64,000 nucleotides of DNA. Origin: Rickettsiales bacterium Ac37b (GTDB lineage Bacteria > Pseudomonadota > Alphaproteobacteria > Rickettsiales > Arcanibacteraceae). A model generated the notes under the pieces. The model saw only the letters and a list, made by a program, of their open reading frames with translations, was not told the origin of the DNA and did no database searches. The translations under genes were made by a program, and so were the position numbers. The stretch spans positions 1,616,662 through 1,680,661 of the forward strand of contig CP009217.2 of NCBI GenBank assembly GCA_000746585.2, in the 5' to 3' direction. Below are positions 48,669 through 58,312 of the stretch, in pieces (the stretch's first letter is position 1; each line of letters opens with the position of its first letter).

Positions 48669-48987
48669 GGGTGTATGCCTCCTGTAACTTAAGAAGATCT
48701 TCTACTTTTTCTTTAATGCCTAAAGGAGTAGATTCAGCGATTATTTCACTATATTTATCAACTAATAAATCTTGGTATATTTTACCTGCACTACTATCTC
48801 CAAGAAAAGGATCTTTTGCTTGTTCAACAACAGGTTTAATTAACGCTGCTAAAAACACCATTTCAAACTCTTTAGCGACTTGTTCTATTTTATTATTTTG
48901 ATTAGCGGTATGTAGCTTATTAGTATGCTCTAATATGCGCTTATTTGTTTCATTAGGAATATAGTTATAATTTATAGTTGTATCCAT
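48661..48987 (-). CDS. flgJ: Rod-binding protein (FlgJ N-terminal domain)
   Basis: A 108-residue stand-alone rod-binding domain, without the muramidase half seen in enteric FlgJ. The diagnostic core is VAKEFEMVFLAALIKPVVEQ near residues 38-57, followed by AKDPFLGDSSAGKIYQDLLV. It caps and helps polymerise the flagellar rod. Alphaproteobacteria commonly have this short form next to flgI. The minus-strand order flgI-flgJ-flgN-flgK-flgL fits the expected assembly set. Confidence 0.85.
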   Translation of the reverse strand: MDTTINYNYIPNETNKRILEHTNKLHTANQNNKIEQVAKEFEMVFLAALIKPVVEQAKDPFLGDSSAGKIYQDLLVDKYSEIIAESTPLGIKEKVEDLLKLQEAYTHE

Positions 48988-49039
48988 AATGTATTACCTG
49001 TTAAATTTTAATAGGCAAAAATTACCCATCTGGATAATT

Positions 49040-50185
49040 TTACCTAGTTTCTATACTCGCTTGCAGCGCTCCTGCTGCCTTAATATTTCCTAAAATAGTT
49101 ATTAAATCGCGTGGCCCAACTCCTAAAGCGTTTAAGCCATCTACTACTTCCTGCAAGGTACTACCTTCTTCTAGCACAGCTAGCCCTTTCCCTGTTTGCT
49201 TAACATCTATTGTTGTATCGGTTACTACCACTGTTTGAGCGCTTGGAGGCGCAAAAGGCGGCGGCTGCGAAACATCAGGTTTCTGTTGAATAACAACCAC
49301 TAAATTACCTTGAGAGATAGCCACAGGACTAATACGTACATTTTCACCCATAACTATAGTTCCCGAAGAACCATCTATTAATATTTTTGCCGGGTAATCA
49401 GGGATAATTTGGAGCTTTTCAATTTGTGATAATAATCCCATTACATTCTGCCGATAAATATTTGGTATTAAAAGTTCTACCGTGCCAGGATCAAGAGTTT
49501 TTGCTATATTTGATTGCATAGATTGATTGATGGTGGTGGCAATATCGGTAGCAGTTGAAATGTCAGGGTTTTTTAATGCAAGTTTAATTGAGGACATACT
49601 ATTAAATTCAAAATTAACTTCTTTTTCAACTATAGCTCCATTTGGAATAAATCCATTAGTAACTGTATTTTTAGTGATAGTATTTCTTCCTCCGCCGGGA
49701 GTAGTGGCATCTGCAACAAACCCTCCTAGAGAAACTTGACCTTGTGAAACTGCATAAACTTCTCCATCTGCTCCAAGTAAAGGAGTAGCGAGTAATGTGC
49801 CACCTTGTAAACTTTTGGCATCACCGAGAGCACTTACGGAAACATCAATACGGTTGCCATGGCGTGCAAAGGGCGGCAGTATTGAGGTTACTGTAACTGC
49901 TGCGACATTTTTGGGCTTTAAATTTCCCATACCTTTAATATTAACACCTAGTTTTTCTAGAAAATCTACGAGTCCTTTTTGAGTAAAAACAGAGCTATTT
50001 AGATTATCGCCTGTACCACTTAATCCAACTACTAAGCCATATCCTACCAATATATTATCTCTTACGCCTTCTACATATACTATATCTTTAATACGCGTAG
50101 TAACAGCATAAGTTGGTATAGGTAATAAATACAAACTCAAAGTTAACATGATATTTATAAGTAATAATATTATATTTTTTTTCAT
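49040..50185 (-). CDS. flgI: Flagellar P-ring protein FlgI
   Basis: Periplasmic bushing of the flagellar basal body around the rod. Residues 1-27 are a signal peptide (KKNIILLLINIMLTLSLYLL, then PIPTYA). The mature protein begins VTTRIKDIVYVEGVRDNILV and continues GYGLVVGLSGTGDNLNSSVF. Later marks are MGNLKPKNVAAVTVTSILPP and ARHGNRIDVSVSALGDA. The 381 residues are normal. No ribosome binding site precedes the ATG; a sigma-54-like site lies so close that the message could be nearly leaderless. A P-ring implies a full envelope with peptidoglycan, consistent with mrdA and murB nearby. Confidence 0.94.
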   Translation of the reverse strand: MKKNIILLLINIMLTLSLYLLPIPTYAVTTRIKDIVYVEGVRDNILVGYGLVVGLSGTGDNLNSSVFTQKGLVDFLEKLGVNIKGMGNLKPKNVAAVTVTSILPPFARHGNRIDVSVSALGDAKSLQGGTLLATPLLGADGEVYAVSQGQVSLGGFVADATTPGGGRNTITKNTVTNGFIPNGAIVEKEVNFEFNSMSSIKLALKNPDISTATDIATTINQSMQSNIAKTLDPGTVELLIPNIYRQNVMGLLSQIEKLQIIPDYPAKILIDGSSGTIVMGENVRISPVAISQGNLVVVIQQKPDVSQPPPFAPPSAQTVVVTDTTIDVKQTGKGLAVLEEGSTLQEVVDGLNALGVGPRDLITILGNIKAAGALQASIETR

Positions 50186-50198
50186 AATTTTATACTAC

Positions 50199-50213
50199 GC
50201 ATATTTCGTGCCA
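50199..50213 (-). promoter_or_regulatory. Sigma-54-like promoter of flgI
   Basis: On the minus strand TGGCACGAAATATGC has GG and GC exactly 10 nt apart, matching TGGCAC-N5-TTGC with one change. Transcription would start about 2-4 nt before the flgI ATG. Sigma-54 control of flagellar genes is known in Caulobacter, but no rpoN is visible here. Confidence 0.4.
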
Positions 50214-50400
50214 AATTAGGATTTATTAATTTATAAAAATAGTTAATAATGTATTTATTTGTATATATAGATATACATTATGTAATATAGCAACAGTATA
50301 AAACTACAGTTAAAAAACTGTTTATTAATTATAAAAATTATACTAATTATACTGAATAAAATGCATATTGATGATTTTTAGCAATTTTATGGTATATGGG

Positions 50401-50490
50401 AATGAAAAAGGTAAGCTGGAATACCAAAAAAGGTATCATATGGTGACCAAGAGAGCAACTAAGTATGCAAGTTCAAATATTTTTGTTATA
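50401..50490 (+). repeat. Dispersed repeat, family R4, copy 1
   Basis: AT-rich intergenic stretch with AATGA at the left and GGTATC..ATG..GACCAA, AAGTTCAAAT and TTTTGTTATA in order. These align with 61175-61270. Divergence is considerable, so the boundaries are approximate. Confidence 0.5.
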
Positions 50491-50530
50491 GTTTTTTTCA
50501 TGGTATTATTATAATTATTTAAGGAATATA

Positions 50531-51052
50531 TTGGTTTGTATGAATTATATAAATATATTAAAGAAGAGGTATATTTTTCCTTCATTAGTAGTGATTACGA
50601 CATTATTGATTGCTGTGATTCCATTAGAATTGCCAAGTACTTACATTCATATAGTGTTTATGGATGTAATTGTGATTTTTTATTGGATTATTTACTATCC
50701 TAAAATATTTTCTCCGTTTGTTTTAATTATTATAGGTGTATTACATGATAGTTTATATGGGACAGTGATTGGTGTTACAACTATTTGCTATATTATAGTA
50801 CAATATTTAATATTATCTCAGCGTAAGTTATTTATTACCCAGCCTTTTATAGTTATATGGTTAGTATTTAGTATGTTTAGTTTTGTATTTATTTTACTCA
50901 AAACGATATTAGTTTCATTAACTGTAGGTGAATTTGTAATAAACCGACATTTATTGTTTCAGTGGTTATTTATTAGTTTTGTTTATCCTATATTTCATAT
51001 ATTGTTTAATAGTATGTCCACTTTATTACCAAAGACCAGAATAAATGAATAA
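50531..51052 (+). CDS. mreD: Rod shape-determining protein MreD
   Basis: Small integral membrane protein (173 residues, five or six helices) of the elongasome. Recognisable pieces are IVIFYWIIYYPKIFSPFVLI near residues 44-63 and GVLHDSLYGTVIGVTTICYI near 66-85, the MreD core. I use the TTG at 50531 because AAGGA lies 5 nt before it; ATG at 50540 is the alternative. It overlaps mrdA by 8 nt. mreB and mreC, usually upstream, are not in the window. Confidence 0.85.
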   Translation: MVCMNYINILKKRYIFPSLVVITTLLIAVIPLELPSTYIHIVFMDVIVIFYWIIYYPKIFSPFVLIIIGVLHDSLYGTVIGVTTICYIIVQYLILSQRKLFITQPFIVIWLVFSMFSFVFILLKTILVSLTVGEFVINRHLLFQWLFISFVYPIFHILFNSMSTLLPKTRINE

Positions 51053-52862
51053 AGATGAATCTAATAAAGCAAAGCTATTTTCGAGGCGCTCATTTATAAT
51101 GGGGATAGGCGGGGCTGGGCTCTTTTCTTTACTTGCTGGTAGGTTGTATTATTTACAAGTAATAAAAAATGACCAATATAAGACTTTATCTGAAAGTAAT
51201 CGTATTAAATTTTTTTTGATACCCGCACTGCGTGGTAATATTCTTGATAGTTTTGGTGTGCCAATTGCGGTGAACAAAAATCATTATAGGGTTATTTTAG
51301 ATAAAGAATATGGGGTTGACTATATCTCAATTGTACAAAAAATAAGTGATATATTAAAAATTGATCGCAGTGGTTACGAACAATTGTTAAAAAAAATTAA
51401 ACAGGCGAGAAATAATACTCCGATATTATTACAAAATCTACTTACTTGGGAAGAAGTGGTTAAGCTTGAAGTACATGCAATTGAATTACCAAATGTGTAT
51501 GTAGATGTAGGTACAGTACGTTTTTATAATTATAAATCTCTATTTGCGCACTTGGTAGGTTATACTGGTGCTCCATCAGAAAAAGAAGTTGCGGTTAATG
51601 CGCTGCTTAATCATCCAGATATTAAAGTTGGTAAGACAGGCATAGAGTTAACTATGAATTCTGAACTTTCGGGGGAACTTGGTGTAAAACGTATGGAGGT
51701 GAATGCATATGGTGTTAGAATACGTGAACTTTCTAGAGAAGAATCTAAATCTGGTCAAGACATTAATTTGACAATAGATGTAAGGTTGCAAGAAATTGTA
51801 GCTAGTAAGTTAGATTCTAAAGGTGCAATAGCTGTCTTGATGGATATTAATACAGGAGGAATATTAGCTATGGCTTCTACCCCTAGTTTTGATCCAAATC
51901 ATTTTACTCAAGGACTATCCTCTAATTATTGGGATGGATTAATTAATGATCCTTATTTTCCATTAATTAATAAAGCTATATCTGTACAATATCCACCTGG
52001 ATCTATATTTAAATTAGTAGTAGCTTTGGCTGCTTTAGAAGAGGGTATATCTTCAGAGATGTTTGTTAATTGTCCTGGTTATACCATGCTTGGGGAAAGA
52101 AAATTTCATTGCTGGAAAGATGGCGGACATGGTGATGTAAATATGCTGAGTGCAATAGCTGGGTCATGTAACTGTTATTTTTGGGCTATAGCTAGGCGTA
52201 TAGGGATTGAAAAAATTTCTCAGATGGCTTATAAGCTTGGACTAGGCACAAAAACTGGTATAGAATTACCCAATGAATTTGTAGGGATTATTCCTAATCG
52301 TAAATGGAAGAAAAAGAAATACAAAAAAGATTGGCAGCTAGGAGATACATTAAATAGTGCAGTAGGGCAGGGATTTGTTTCAACTACCATATTACAATTA
52401 GCTGTAATGGTAGCTCGTATTGCTAGTGGCAAGGAAGTTAGGCCCTATTTGATTAATAATATAAATAATCAGGAAGTAATACCTAATTCATTTGGTAATT
52501 TAGATATTGATCCAAAAAATTTAACAATAGTACGTAAAGGTATGGAGGCGGTAGTAAATTTTCCGATAGGTGTTGCGTATTCGCATCGTATTTTAAATGA
52601 GAATCAAAGAATGGCTGGGAAAACTGGTACGTCTCAGGTAATATCCAAAAGATATGCTAATGATGATTTAAGTAAATTAAATGTAGCATGGTTCAATAGA
52701 AATCATGGTTTATTTGCTGGATATGCTCCTATAGAACAACCTAAATATGCTTGTGCAGTATTAGTTGAGCATGGGGGAGGGGGAGCACGCGCAGCTGCGC
52801 CAGTAGTAAAAGATATATTACTCGCAGTACAAAATTTATATGATATAGGTAAAATAACATAA
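51045..52862 (+). CDS. mrdA: Penicillin-binding protein 2 (peptidoglycan transpeptidase)
   Basis: Elongasome transpeptidase, 605 residues. Residues about 16-36 are the membrane anchor (FIMGIGGAGLFSLLAGRLYY). The pedestal follows to about 240. The catalytic serine is in YPPGSIFKLV near residues 318-327 (SxxK), SCN is in GSCNCYFWAIARRIG near 375-389, and KTGTSQV near 525 is the third motif. All three active-site motifs are intact. It is coupled to mreD and its stop overlaps the murB start. Confidence 0.95.
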   Translation: MNKDESNKAKLFSRRSFIMGIGGAGLFSLLAGRLYYLQVIKNDQYKTLSESNRIKFFLIPALRGNILDSFGVPIAVNKNHYRVILDKEYGVDYISIVQKISDILKIDRSGYEQLLKKIKQARNNTPILLQNLLTWEEVVKLEVHAIELPNVYVDVGTVRFYNYKSLFAHLVGYTGAPSEKEVAVNALLNHPDIKVGKTGIELTMNSELSGELGVKRMEVNAYGVRIRELSREESKSGQDINLTIDVRLQEIVASKLDSKGAIAVLMDINTGGILAMASTPSFDPNHFTQGLSSNYWDGLINDPYFPLINKAISVQYPPGSIFKLVVALAALEEGISSEMFVNCPGYTMLGERKFHCWKDGGHGDVNMLSAIAGSCNCYFWAIARRIGIEKISQMAYKLGLGTKTGIELPNEFVGIIPNRKWKKKKYKKDWQLGDTLNSAVGQGFVSTTILQLAVMVARIASGKEVRPYLINNINNQEVIPNSFGNLDIDPKNLTIVRKGMEAVVNFPIGVAYSHRILNENQRMAGKTGTSQVISKRYANDDLSKLNVAWFNRNHGLFAGYAPIEQPKYACAVLVEHGGGGARAAAPVVKDILLAVQNLYDIGKIT

Positions 52863-53761
52863 TGAAATTAATAGATGTCTTACCAGAAGTGCGAGGAATA
52901 TATAGAGAAAATTTTGTTTTAGGTAAGAGCACGTGGTTTGGTGTTGGAGGTGCTTGCGATATATTTTTTAAACCAGAAGATATAGATGATTTAAAACATT
53001 TTTTAAAACATAAGCCTCAATCTATACCTATAACAGTGCTTGGACTTGCCTCAAATCTTCTAATACGTGATGGTGGTATTGAAGGTGTTGTAATAAAATT
53101 AGGAAGAAATTTTGCGAATATTAGTATAGAAAATAGTCAATTACACGTGGGTGCTGGCGCACTAGATTATAATGTAGCACTTTTTTGTAGAGAAGAAGGG
53201 TTAGCTGGGCTTGAATTTTTAATAGGTATACCTGGTACTATTGGTGGTGCTATTGCTATGAATGCTGGCGCGTATGGAAGGGATATATCTATGATGTTAG
53301 AAAAAGCAGAAGCTGTTGATGTAAATGGTATAGAACATACCTTATCTAATAAAGATATAGGATTTATATATAGAGGAAATAGCGTACCTAAAAACTGGAT
53401 ATTTACTAAAGCTATTTTTAAAATAATTAAAGGTGATAAACAAGAAATAGCTAGTGACATGGATAATATTAGTAAAAACAGAGCAGAAACTCAGCCAATT
53501 CGTAATAAAACTTCTGGAAGTACTTTTGTCAATCCTTTGCCTTTGAAGGCTTGGGAGTTAATTGATCAGGCGGGGTGCCGTAACTTACGTGTTGGTGGTG
53601 CAGTGGTATCTGATAAGCATTGTAATTTTATTATAAACGATAATAATGCTACAGCCCTAGATATAGAAAATCTTGGTAATGAAGTTAAGCAGAGAGTAAA
53701 AAATATAACTAATATAGATTTAGAATGGGAGGTAAAAGTTATTGGTAGGTATGAAAAATAA
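52862..53761 (+). CDS. murB: UDP-N-acetylenolpyruvoylglucosamine reductase
   Basis: FAD enzyme that finishes UDP-N-acetylmuramate in peptidoglycan synthesis. It has 299 residues. Marks are TWFGVGGACDIFFKP near residues 22-36, GLASNLLIRDGGIEGVVIKL near 60-79, the FAD loop GIPGTIGGAIAMNAGAYGRD near 122-141, and SGSTFVNPLPLKAWELIDQA near 218-237 with the catalytic serine. The start is fused to the mrdA stop (TAATG). murC and ddl, usual neighbours, are not here. An 82-bp gap follows before a mobile gene. Confidence 0.93.
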   Translation: MKLIDVLPEVRGIYRENFVLGKSTWFGVGGACDIFFKPEDIDDLKHFLKHKPQSIPITVLGLASNLLIRDGGIEGVVIKLGRNFANISIENSQLHVGAGALDYNVALFCREEGLAGLEFLIGIPGTIGGAIAMNAGAYGRDISMMLEKAEAVDVNGIEHTLSNKDIGFIYRGNSVPKNWIFTKAIFKIIKGDKQEIASDMDNISKNRAETQPIRNKTSGSTFVNPLPLKAWELIDQAGCRNLRVGGAVVSDKHCNFIINDNNATALDIENLGNEVKQRVKNITNIDLEWEVKVIGRYEK

Positions 53762-53843
53762 CACTCCTTCTTTTAATCTAAATTTTGTGCTTGACTCTTA
53801 AGATAGTGTAAAGCTGTACGGTAAATGAGTATAGGATATCTCT

Positions 53844-54718
53844 ATGTTAGATAATAACAATCAACCTCACGATTATTATTTCCGTTCTATGATGGCTAAT
53901 ATTAATAATGCTAAAGGTCTTCTTAGTAGAAGACTGCCTGAGCATATTAAGCAAATAGTGAATCTAAATAGTTTAAAAGCTTGTAAAGAGACTTATATAG
54001 ATGAAGATATGAAAAAATATCAACTAGATACTCTGTATCAAGCTGATTTTGGAGATAGGGCAGGTTATATATATCTATTACTCGAGCATCAATCCTCGAT
54101 AGATAAGCATATGCCTTTTAGAATGTTAAAATCCTAGTTAGGATTATGGAGGATCATCTTGAGAGCCATAATACTTTACCAGTTATTTATCCTTTGGTTA
54201 TCTATCACGGTCGAAGGTCTTATAGAGCTCCTAAAACACTTATAGAACTATTTAACAAAGAAGATTTAGAATTAGCAAAGGAGATGTTGCTGAACCCTTG
54301 TAATATTATAGATTTAACAAAAGCCAGTGATAGTGAGCTTAAGAAGTTTATCAATACTGGCCTTTTAGAATATGCTTTAAAGAATATATACGATCCTGTA
54401 CGCATGCTCAAAAACATAAGAGAAGAAGCAATACTGCTTGATCAAGAAGAGAGTAGTAACTTGCAAAAATTATTAATATATGTTAGTATGGTAGTAGAGG
54501 AACAGAAAGTAGTTAGAGATTTTATAGAAGAAACATTTCCAGAAGATAAGGAGAAAAGAATGGCTAGTTTAGCGGAAACTTGGTTCCAACAGGGTATAGA
54601 ACAGGGTATGCACTTGGTTGCTCTTAATATGCTGAAAGAAAAAGTTGATAGAAACCTTATCTCTAAAGTAACAGGTCTTTCTCTTGAGGAACTTAGTTCT
54701 TTGTACAATAAGATATAA
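53844..54718 (+). pseudogene. Rpn-family PD-(D/E)XK nuclease/transposase, frameshifted
   Basis: One reading frame encodes MLDNNNQPHDYYFRSMMANI and, further on, YLLLEHQSSIDKHMPFRMLK, with the nuclease EHQS core, and stops at 54137. A second frame, from 54146, carries the middle and end (MEDHLESHNTLPVIYPLVIY, and WFQQGIEQGMHLVALNMLKE). Reading back from that frame gives ILVRIMEDHLE, continuing the broken line, so a small indel near 54128 split the gene. Rpn proteins promote recombination and are abundant as mobile genes in Rickettsiales. It is probably inactive. Confidence 0.8.
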
Positions 54719-55224
54719 TAAGAAAGCAAAGAAAATGATGTATATAATGGTAGCGTTGCAAGAAGTAGGTTAAAATAAAAAAATAATAGGTTATTAATTT
54801 ACCATATACCATTAATATTATCGAAGGACTGCATCATCAAATCAGAAAATATATTAAACTAAAGGACTATTTCCCAGTGTAAATACTTTGTGAACAGTCT
54901 CATAGTGCTTTTTTATGTAATTTTCCGCTTAAATTAATTGATTCCCAATTTAAAGGATATAATTTGCTATAACATTTAATAGGTAATTTATGTGACAGTC
55001 AAAGATGAAATATTTTATTTTTTCCTATTAATTTAGTTTAATTCAAGTATAAATCATTTTATTTAACAATAAGTAATAACTATTGGAGTATAAGGTGATA
55101 ATTACATGATAATTATGTCAACTAATTTATTCGACATATATAATAAAAAAGATAGTTTACTCTCTATCAATATTGATGCATTTTATTAGAGTACTAATAT
55201 TTTCTATTTTAAAAAAATTATTTT
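54719..55224. other. Intergenic region with IS256 scrap
   Basis: 506 bp without an intact gene. Apart from the transposase scrap at 54809-54972, it is very AT-rich (54990-55220). No tRNA, no DnaA-box cluster and no clear terminator were found. Confidence 0.5.
54809..54972 (+). pseudogene. IS256-family transposase C-terminal fragment
   Basis: The frame from 54824 reads NIIEGLHHQIRKYIKLKDYF then P, which matches the IS256 motif NAIEGLHSQIRK..K..FP, and stops at a TAA. A neighbouring frame reads CEQSHSAFLCNFPLKLIDSQ to a stop at 54972. Several frameshifts and a stop show that it is dead, and the rest is lost. Confidence 0.55.
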
Positions 55225-55674
55225 ATGTCTAGTCATATTTGTTCTGATAACAAAACTTGTAATGATTCGGAAGTGCATAATATATCTTCTATTTTTGCAT
55301 GGAATATGTTGCGTAAAGAAAAAAAATCTATATTAATAGACGTCAGAACGAAATTGGAATGGGACATAATAGGGTACCCTGAGTTAAGCTCTTTAGATAA
55401 AGAAACATATAAAATTTCGTGGAGAATTGCTCCAAGTATGAAATGTAATGAAAATTTTATAAAAGAATTACAATGCTTGGATAGTGATTATAATACGCCT
55501 ATTATATTTATATGTAAATCTGGGGGAAGATCATTAGAGGCCGCTGTTGCTGCTATGTCTTTTGGCTATAAGAAATGTTATAACATTCTTGGTGGATTTG
55601 AAGGTATAGAGAAGGCAGGAGATAATAATATTCAAGGATGGAAAGAACAACAATTACCATGGAAACGGAGCTAG
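55225..55674 (+). CDS. Rhodanese-like domain protein
   Basis: A 149-residue sulphurtransferase-like protein. The N-terminal motif is [20 protein letters not shown] near residues 36-55, and the active loop is [17 protein letters not shown] near 93-109 with the catalytic Cys, followed by [14 protein letters not shown]. The loop has the usual CxxGxR pattern, so the enzyme is probably active. It overlaps dnaA by the end of its stop codon. Rhodanese followed by dnaA is a pairing known in Rickettsiales. The substrate is unknown. Confidence 0.87.
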   Translation: MSSHICSDNKTCNDSEVHNISSIFAWNMLRKEKKSILIDVRTKLEWDIIGYPELSSLDKETYKISWRIAPSMKCNENFIKELQCLDSDYNTPIIFICKSGGRSLEAAVAAMSFGYKKCYNILGGFEGIEKAGDNNIQGWKEQQLPWKRS

Positions 55675-55676
55675 TA

Positions 55677-57077
55677 ATGAAAACTGCCAGTGCGGTTATA
55701 TATAATACAGAATCGGCGAATGCAATAGATACATGGTTTGCTATACGTGATAATTTAAAGTCAAAATATGGAGAAGCTATTTTTAAAAGCTGGTTAGGCA
55801 AGCTAGATTTTATTTCATTCAATAATGGGCAATTAATATTGTCAGCACCTACTAGGTTTATTAAAGAATGGATATATAATTATTATTCCCATATCATCCA
55901 AAATTTATGGCATGAGCATGATAAATCAATAAGGCAGTTAGATATTATAGTAGATAGCGGTCATAAAAAGTCACTAATGCATCCTTCTATTGCTTCTACT
56001 GAATCTTTGCAGAATAAAAATGAAGATACAATACCTACAGAAGAAATGGTATTTTCATCATTAGATAAAAGATTTACTTTTGAAAACTTTGTTGTAGGGG
56101 GGCCGAATGAGTTAGCTTATGCTGCGGCAAGGGCTACTGCAGAGTCTTCTAAAGTGCAATCTGAATCTAATCCTCTATTTTTATATGGTGGAGTGGGGCT
56201 TGGAAAAACTCATTTAATGCATGCCATAGCTTGGCATATACATGAAACTACACCTTGGCGTAAAGTTGTATATATGTCTGCTGAAAAATTCATGTATCAA
56301 TTTGTACAAGCTTTAAGAAATAAAGATATTATGTCTTTTAAAGAAAAATTTAGATCAGTTGATGTTTTAATGATAGATGATGTGCAGTTTATTTGCGGTA
56401 AGGATAGTACGCAGGAGGAATTTTTTCATACTTTTAATGCTTTAGTTGATAATAATAGGCAGATAGTAATTTCTTGTGATCGATCCCCTTCGGATTTAGA
56501 GGGTATAGAAGAAAGGATTAGATCTCGTTTAGGATGGGGATTAGTTATTGATGTTCACAGTACAACTTATGAGCTTAGATTAGGTATTTTGGAGTCTAAA
56601 GTAGAGCAATTAGAGTGCCATGTTCCCAAAATAGTGTTAGAGTTTTTAGCGTCTAAAATTACCTCGAATGTTAGAGAGCTTGAAGGAGCTCTTAACAAAG
56701 TAGTAGCTCATTCTACCTTTGTTAAAAAAGAAATTAATCTTGAAAATACGCAGGAAATTTTACGTGATCTTCTAAGGGCTAATGAAAGAGTGATTACTAT
56801 AGAAGAAATACAAAAACGCATAGCTGAGCGTTATAGTTTAAGAGTAGCAGATATGTCGTCTTCAAAGAAATTGCGTATGGTAGCAAGACCAAGACAGATT
56901 GCTATGTATTTATCTAAAATGCTAACTCCACGTAGTTTATCTGAGATTGGTCGTAAATTTGGAGGAAAAGATCATACAACAGTTTTACATGCAATACGTA
57001 AAATAGAAGAACTTTGTAATGGTGATAATGAATTTAATGAAGAAATACAGATGCTTATGCGTATGTTTCAGCATTAA
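55677..57077 (+). CDS. dnaA: Chromosomal replication initiator DnaA
   Basis: AAA+ ATPase that opens the origin, 466 residues. The Walker A is [18 protein letters not shown] near residues 170-187, Walker B is [20 protein letters not shown] near 230-249, and the box VII arginine is in [17 protein letters not shown]. The C-terminal DNA-binding signature is [20 protein letters not shown] near 422-441. I choose ATG 55677 (GGAG 6 nt upstream); an in-frame ATG at 55638 overlaps the rhodanese gene and adds 13 residues. dnaN follows at 38 nt. No cluster of DnaA boxes was seen nearby, so oriC need not be here. Confidence 0.96.
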   Translation: MKTASAVIYNTESANAIDTWFAIRDNLKSKYGEAIFKSWLGKLDFISFNNGQLILSAPTRFIKEWIYNYYSHIIQNLWHEHDKSIRQLDIIVDSGHKKSLMHPSIASTESLQNKNEDTIPTEEMVFSSLDKRFTFENFVVGGPNELAYAAARATAESSKVQSESNPLFLYGGVGLGKTHLMHAIAWHIHETTPWRKVVYMSAEKFMYQFVQALRNKDIMSFKEKFRSVDVLMIDDVQFICGKDSTQEEFFHTFNALVDNNRQIVISCDRSPSDLEGIEERIRSRLGWGLVIDVHSTTYELRLGILESKVEQLECHVPKIVLEFLASKITSNVRELEGALNKVVAHSTFVKKEINLENTQEILRDLLRANERVITIEEIQKRIAERYSLRVADMSSSKKLRMVARPRQIAMYLSKMLTPRSLSEIGRKFGGKDHTTVLHAIRKIEELCNGDNEFNEEIQMLMRMFQH

Positions 57078-57115
57078 TTGAAAAAGCTTAATATGATAGG
57101 GGTATAAAGAATTTT

Positions 57116-58312
57116 ATGGAACTGGATTTATTGGAAAAAATAGAAGAAGATACAGTGGGAAATGCTATTCAAGAAAAAAATGGATTTTCTGTTCTTGTAA
57201 GCCGTACTGATTTGTTAAAAGTTTTATCTCATGCTCAATCAATAGTTGAAAAAAATAATATTATTCCAATTTTATCTCATATTAAATTATTAGCTCAAGA
57301 TGGTATTATTGAATTAACTGCGACTAATACAGAAATTGCTATTATAGAAAAAATTAAGGCAGAAATTAATGTATCAGGAGTTTTAACTGTATCAGCACAT
57401 ACTTTGCATGATATAGTAAGAAAATTACCTGAAAATATTAATATAGAATTAACAGTTGATGTTAAAAAACAGTCTAGATTAAATGTGATTGCAGGTAATT
57501 GTCATTTTTCTTTACCTTTTTTATCAGCAGAAAGTTTTCCTGTAATGGGATATGGAGAAATGTCGCATAAATTTTCGATGAGCTCTTCAGAATTAGTAAT
57601 GTTATTTGATAAAAATCGTCATTTTATTTCAACAGAAGAAACACGTTATAATTTAAATGGTATATATATTCATACTATTAACAAGGATGGGAAGTTAGCT
57701 TTTAGAGCTGTAGCAATAGATGGTCATAGATTAAGTAGAGTGGAGTTGCCTAAATTACCCGTAGGTACAGAAAATATACCAGGTATTATTATACCACGTA
57801 AAACAATATTAGAAGTTCGTAAATTAATTAGCAGTAACGATATTGAGATACTGATAGAAATATCTACAACAAAAATTAAATTTACATGCGGGGAATTAGT
57901 GTTAATTTCTAAATTAATAGATGGAACTTTTCCTGAATATGATACCTTAATACCTTATAATAATCAGTATGTAGTTCGGGTTGATAGTGAGAGCTTTACC
58001 CAAGCTGTGGATAGAGTTTCTACAATTTCATTTGAAAAGCTACGTGCAGTAAAATTTATGATTCAGAATAATAAGTTAACTTTATCTGCTGTAGATGAAA
58101 TTCATGGAGCAGCTACGGAAGTTTTAGAAATATCGCATTCAGAAAAAGATATAGAGATAGGTTTCAATTCTCGTTATTTGCTAGATGTAATGAGTGTAAT
58201 AAAAGGTAAAACTGTAGAATTCTTATTTGGTGATGATAATTATGCGCCTGTAGTTATAAGAGATGCAGAAGATGTTAGTTCTTTATACGTAGTGATGCCA
58301 TTATTAATATAG
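57116..58312 (+). CDS. dnaN: DNA polymerase III sliding clamp, beta subunit
   Basis: Ring-shaped processivity factor of 398 residues. It has three clamp domains; the first begins FSVLVSRTDLLKVLSHAQSI near residue 23 and ends in KNNIIPILSHIKL. The family end VSSLYVVMPLLI is present (related to VMPMRL). Compared with usual clamps of about 370 residues there are about 20 extra residues before the first domain, rich in Glu. GGGG upstream of the ATG is a plausible ribosome binding site. The pair dnaA-dnaN is the ancestral bacterial order. A terminator-like hairpin follows. Confidence 0.95.
   Translation: MELDLLEKIEEDTVGNAIQEKNGFSVLVSRTDLLKVLSHAQSIVEKNNIIPILSHIKLLAQDGIIELTATNTEIAIIEKIKAEINVSGVLTVSAHTLHDIVRKLPENINIELTVDVKKQSRLNVIAGNCHFSLPFLSAESFPVMGYGEMSHKFSMSSSELVMLFDKNRHFISTEETRYNLNGIYIHTINKDGKLAFRAVAIDGHRLSRVELPKLPVGTENIPGIIIPRKTILEVRKLISSNDIEILIEISTTKIKFTCGELVLISKLIDGTFPEYDTLIPYNNQYVVRVDSESFTQAVDRVSTISFEKLRAVKFMIQNNKLTLSAVDEIHGAATEVLEISHSEKDIEIGFNSRYLLDVMSVIKGKTVEFLFGDDNYAPVVIRDAEDVSSLYVVMPLLI

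Larger units (their letters stand above)
50186..50530. other. Divergent intergenic region flgI / mreD
   Basis: 345 bp, very AT-rich, with no gene. It contains a possible sigma-54 site for flgI (50199-50213) and a dispersed-repeat copy (50401-50490). AAGGA at 50521-50525 is a ribosome binding site for mreD. Confidence 0.5.

Noticed and set aside
54990-55224. Possible replication origin upstream of dnaA in AT-rich DNA
   Set aside because: No cluster of DnaA boxes (TTATNCACA), and AT-richness is general in this genome.
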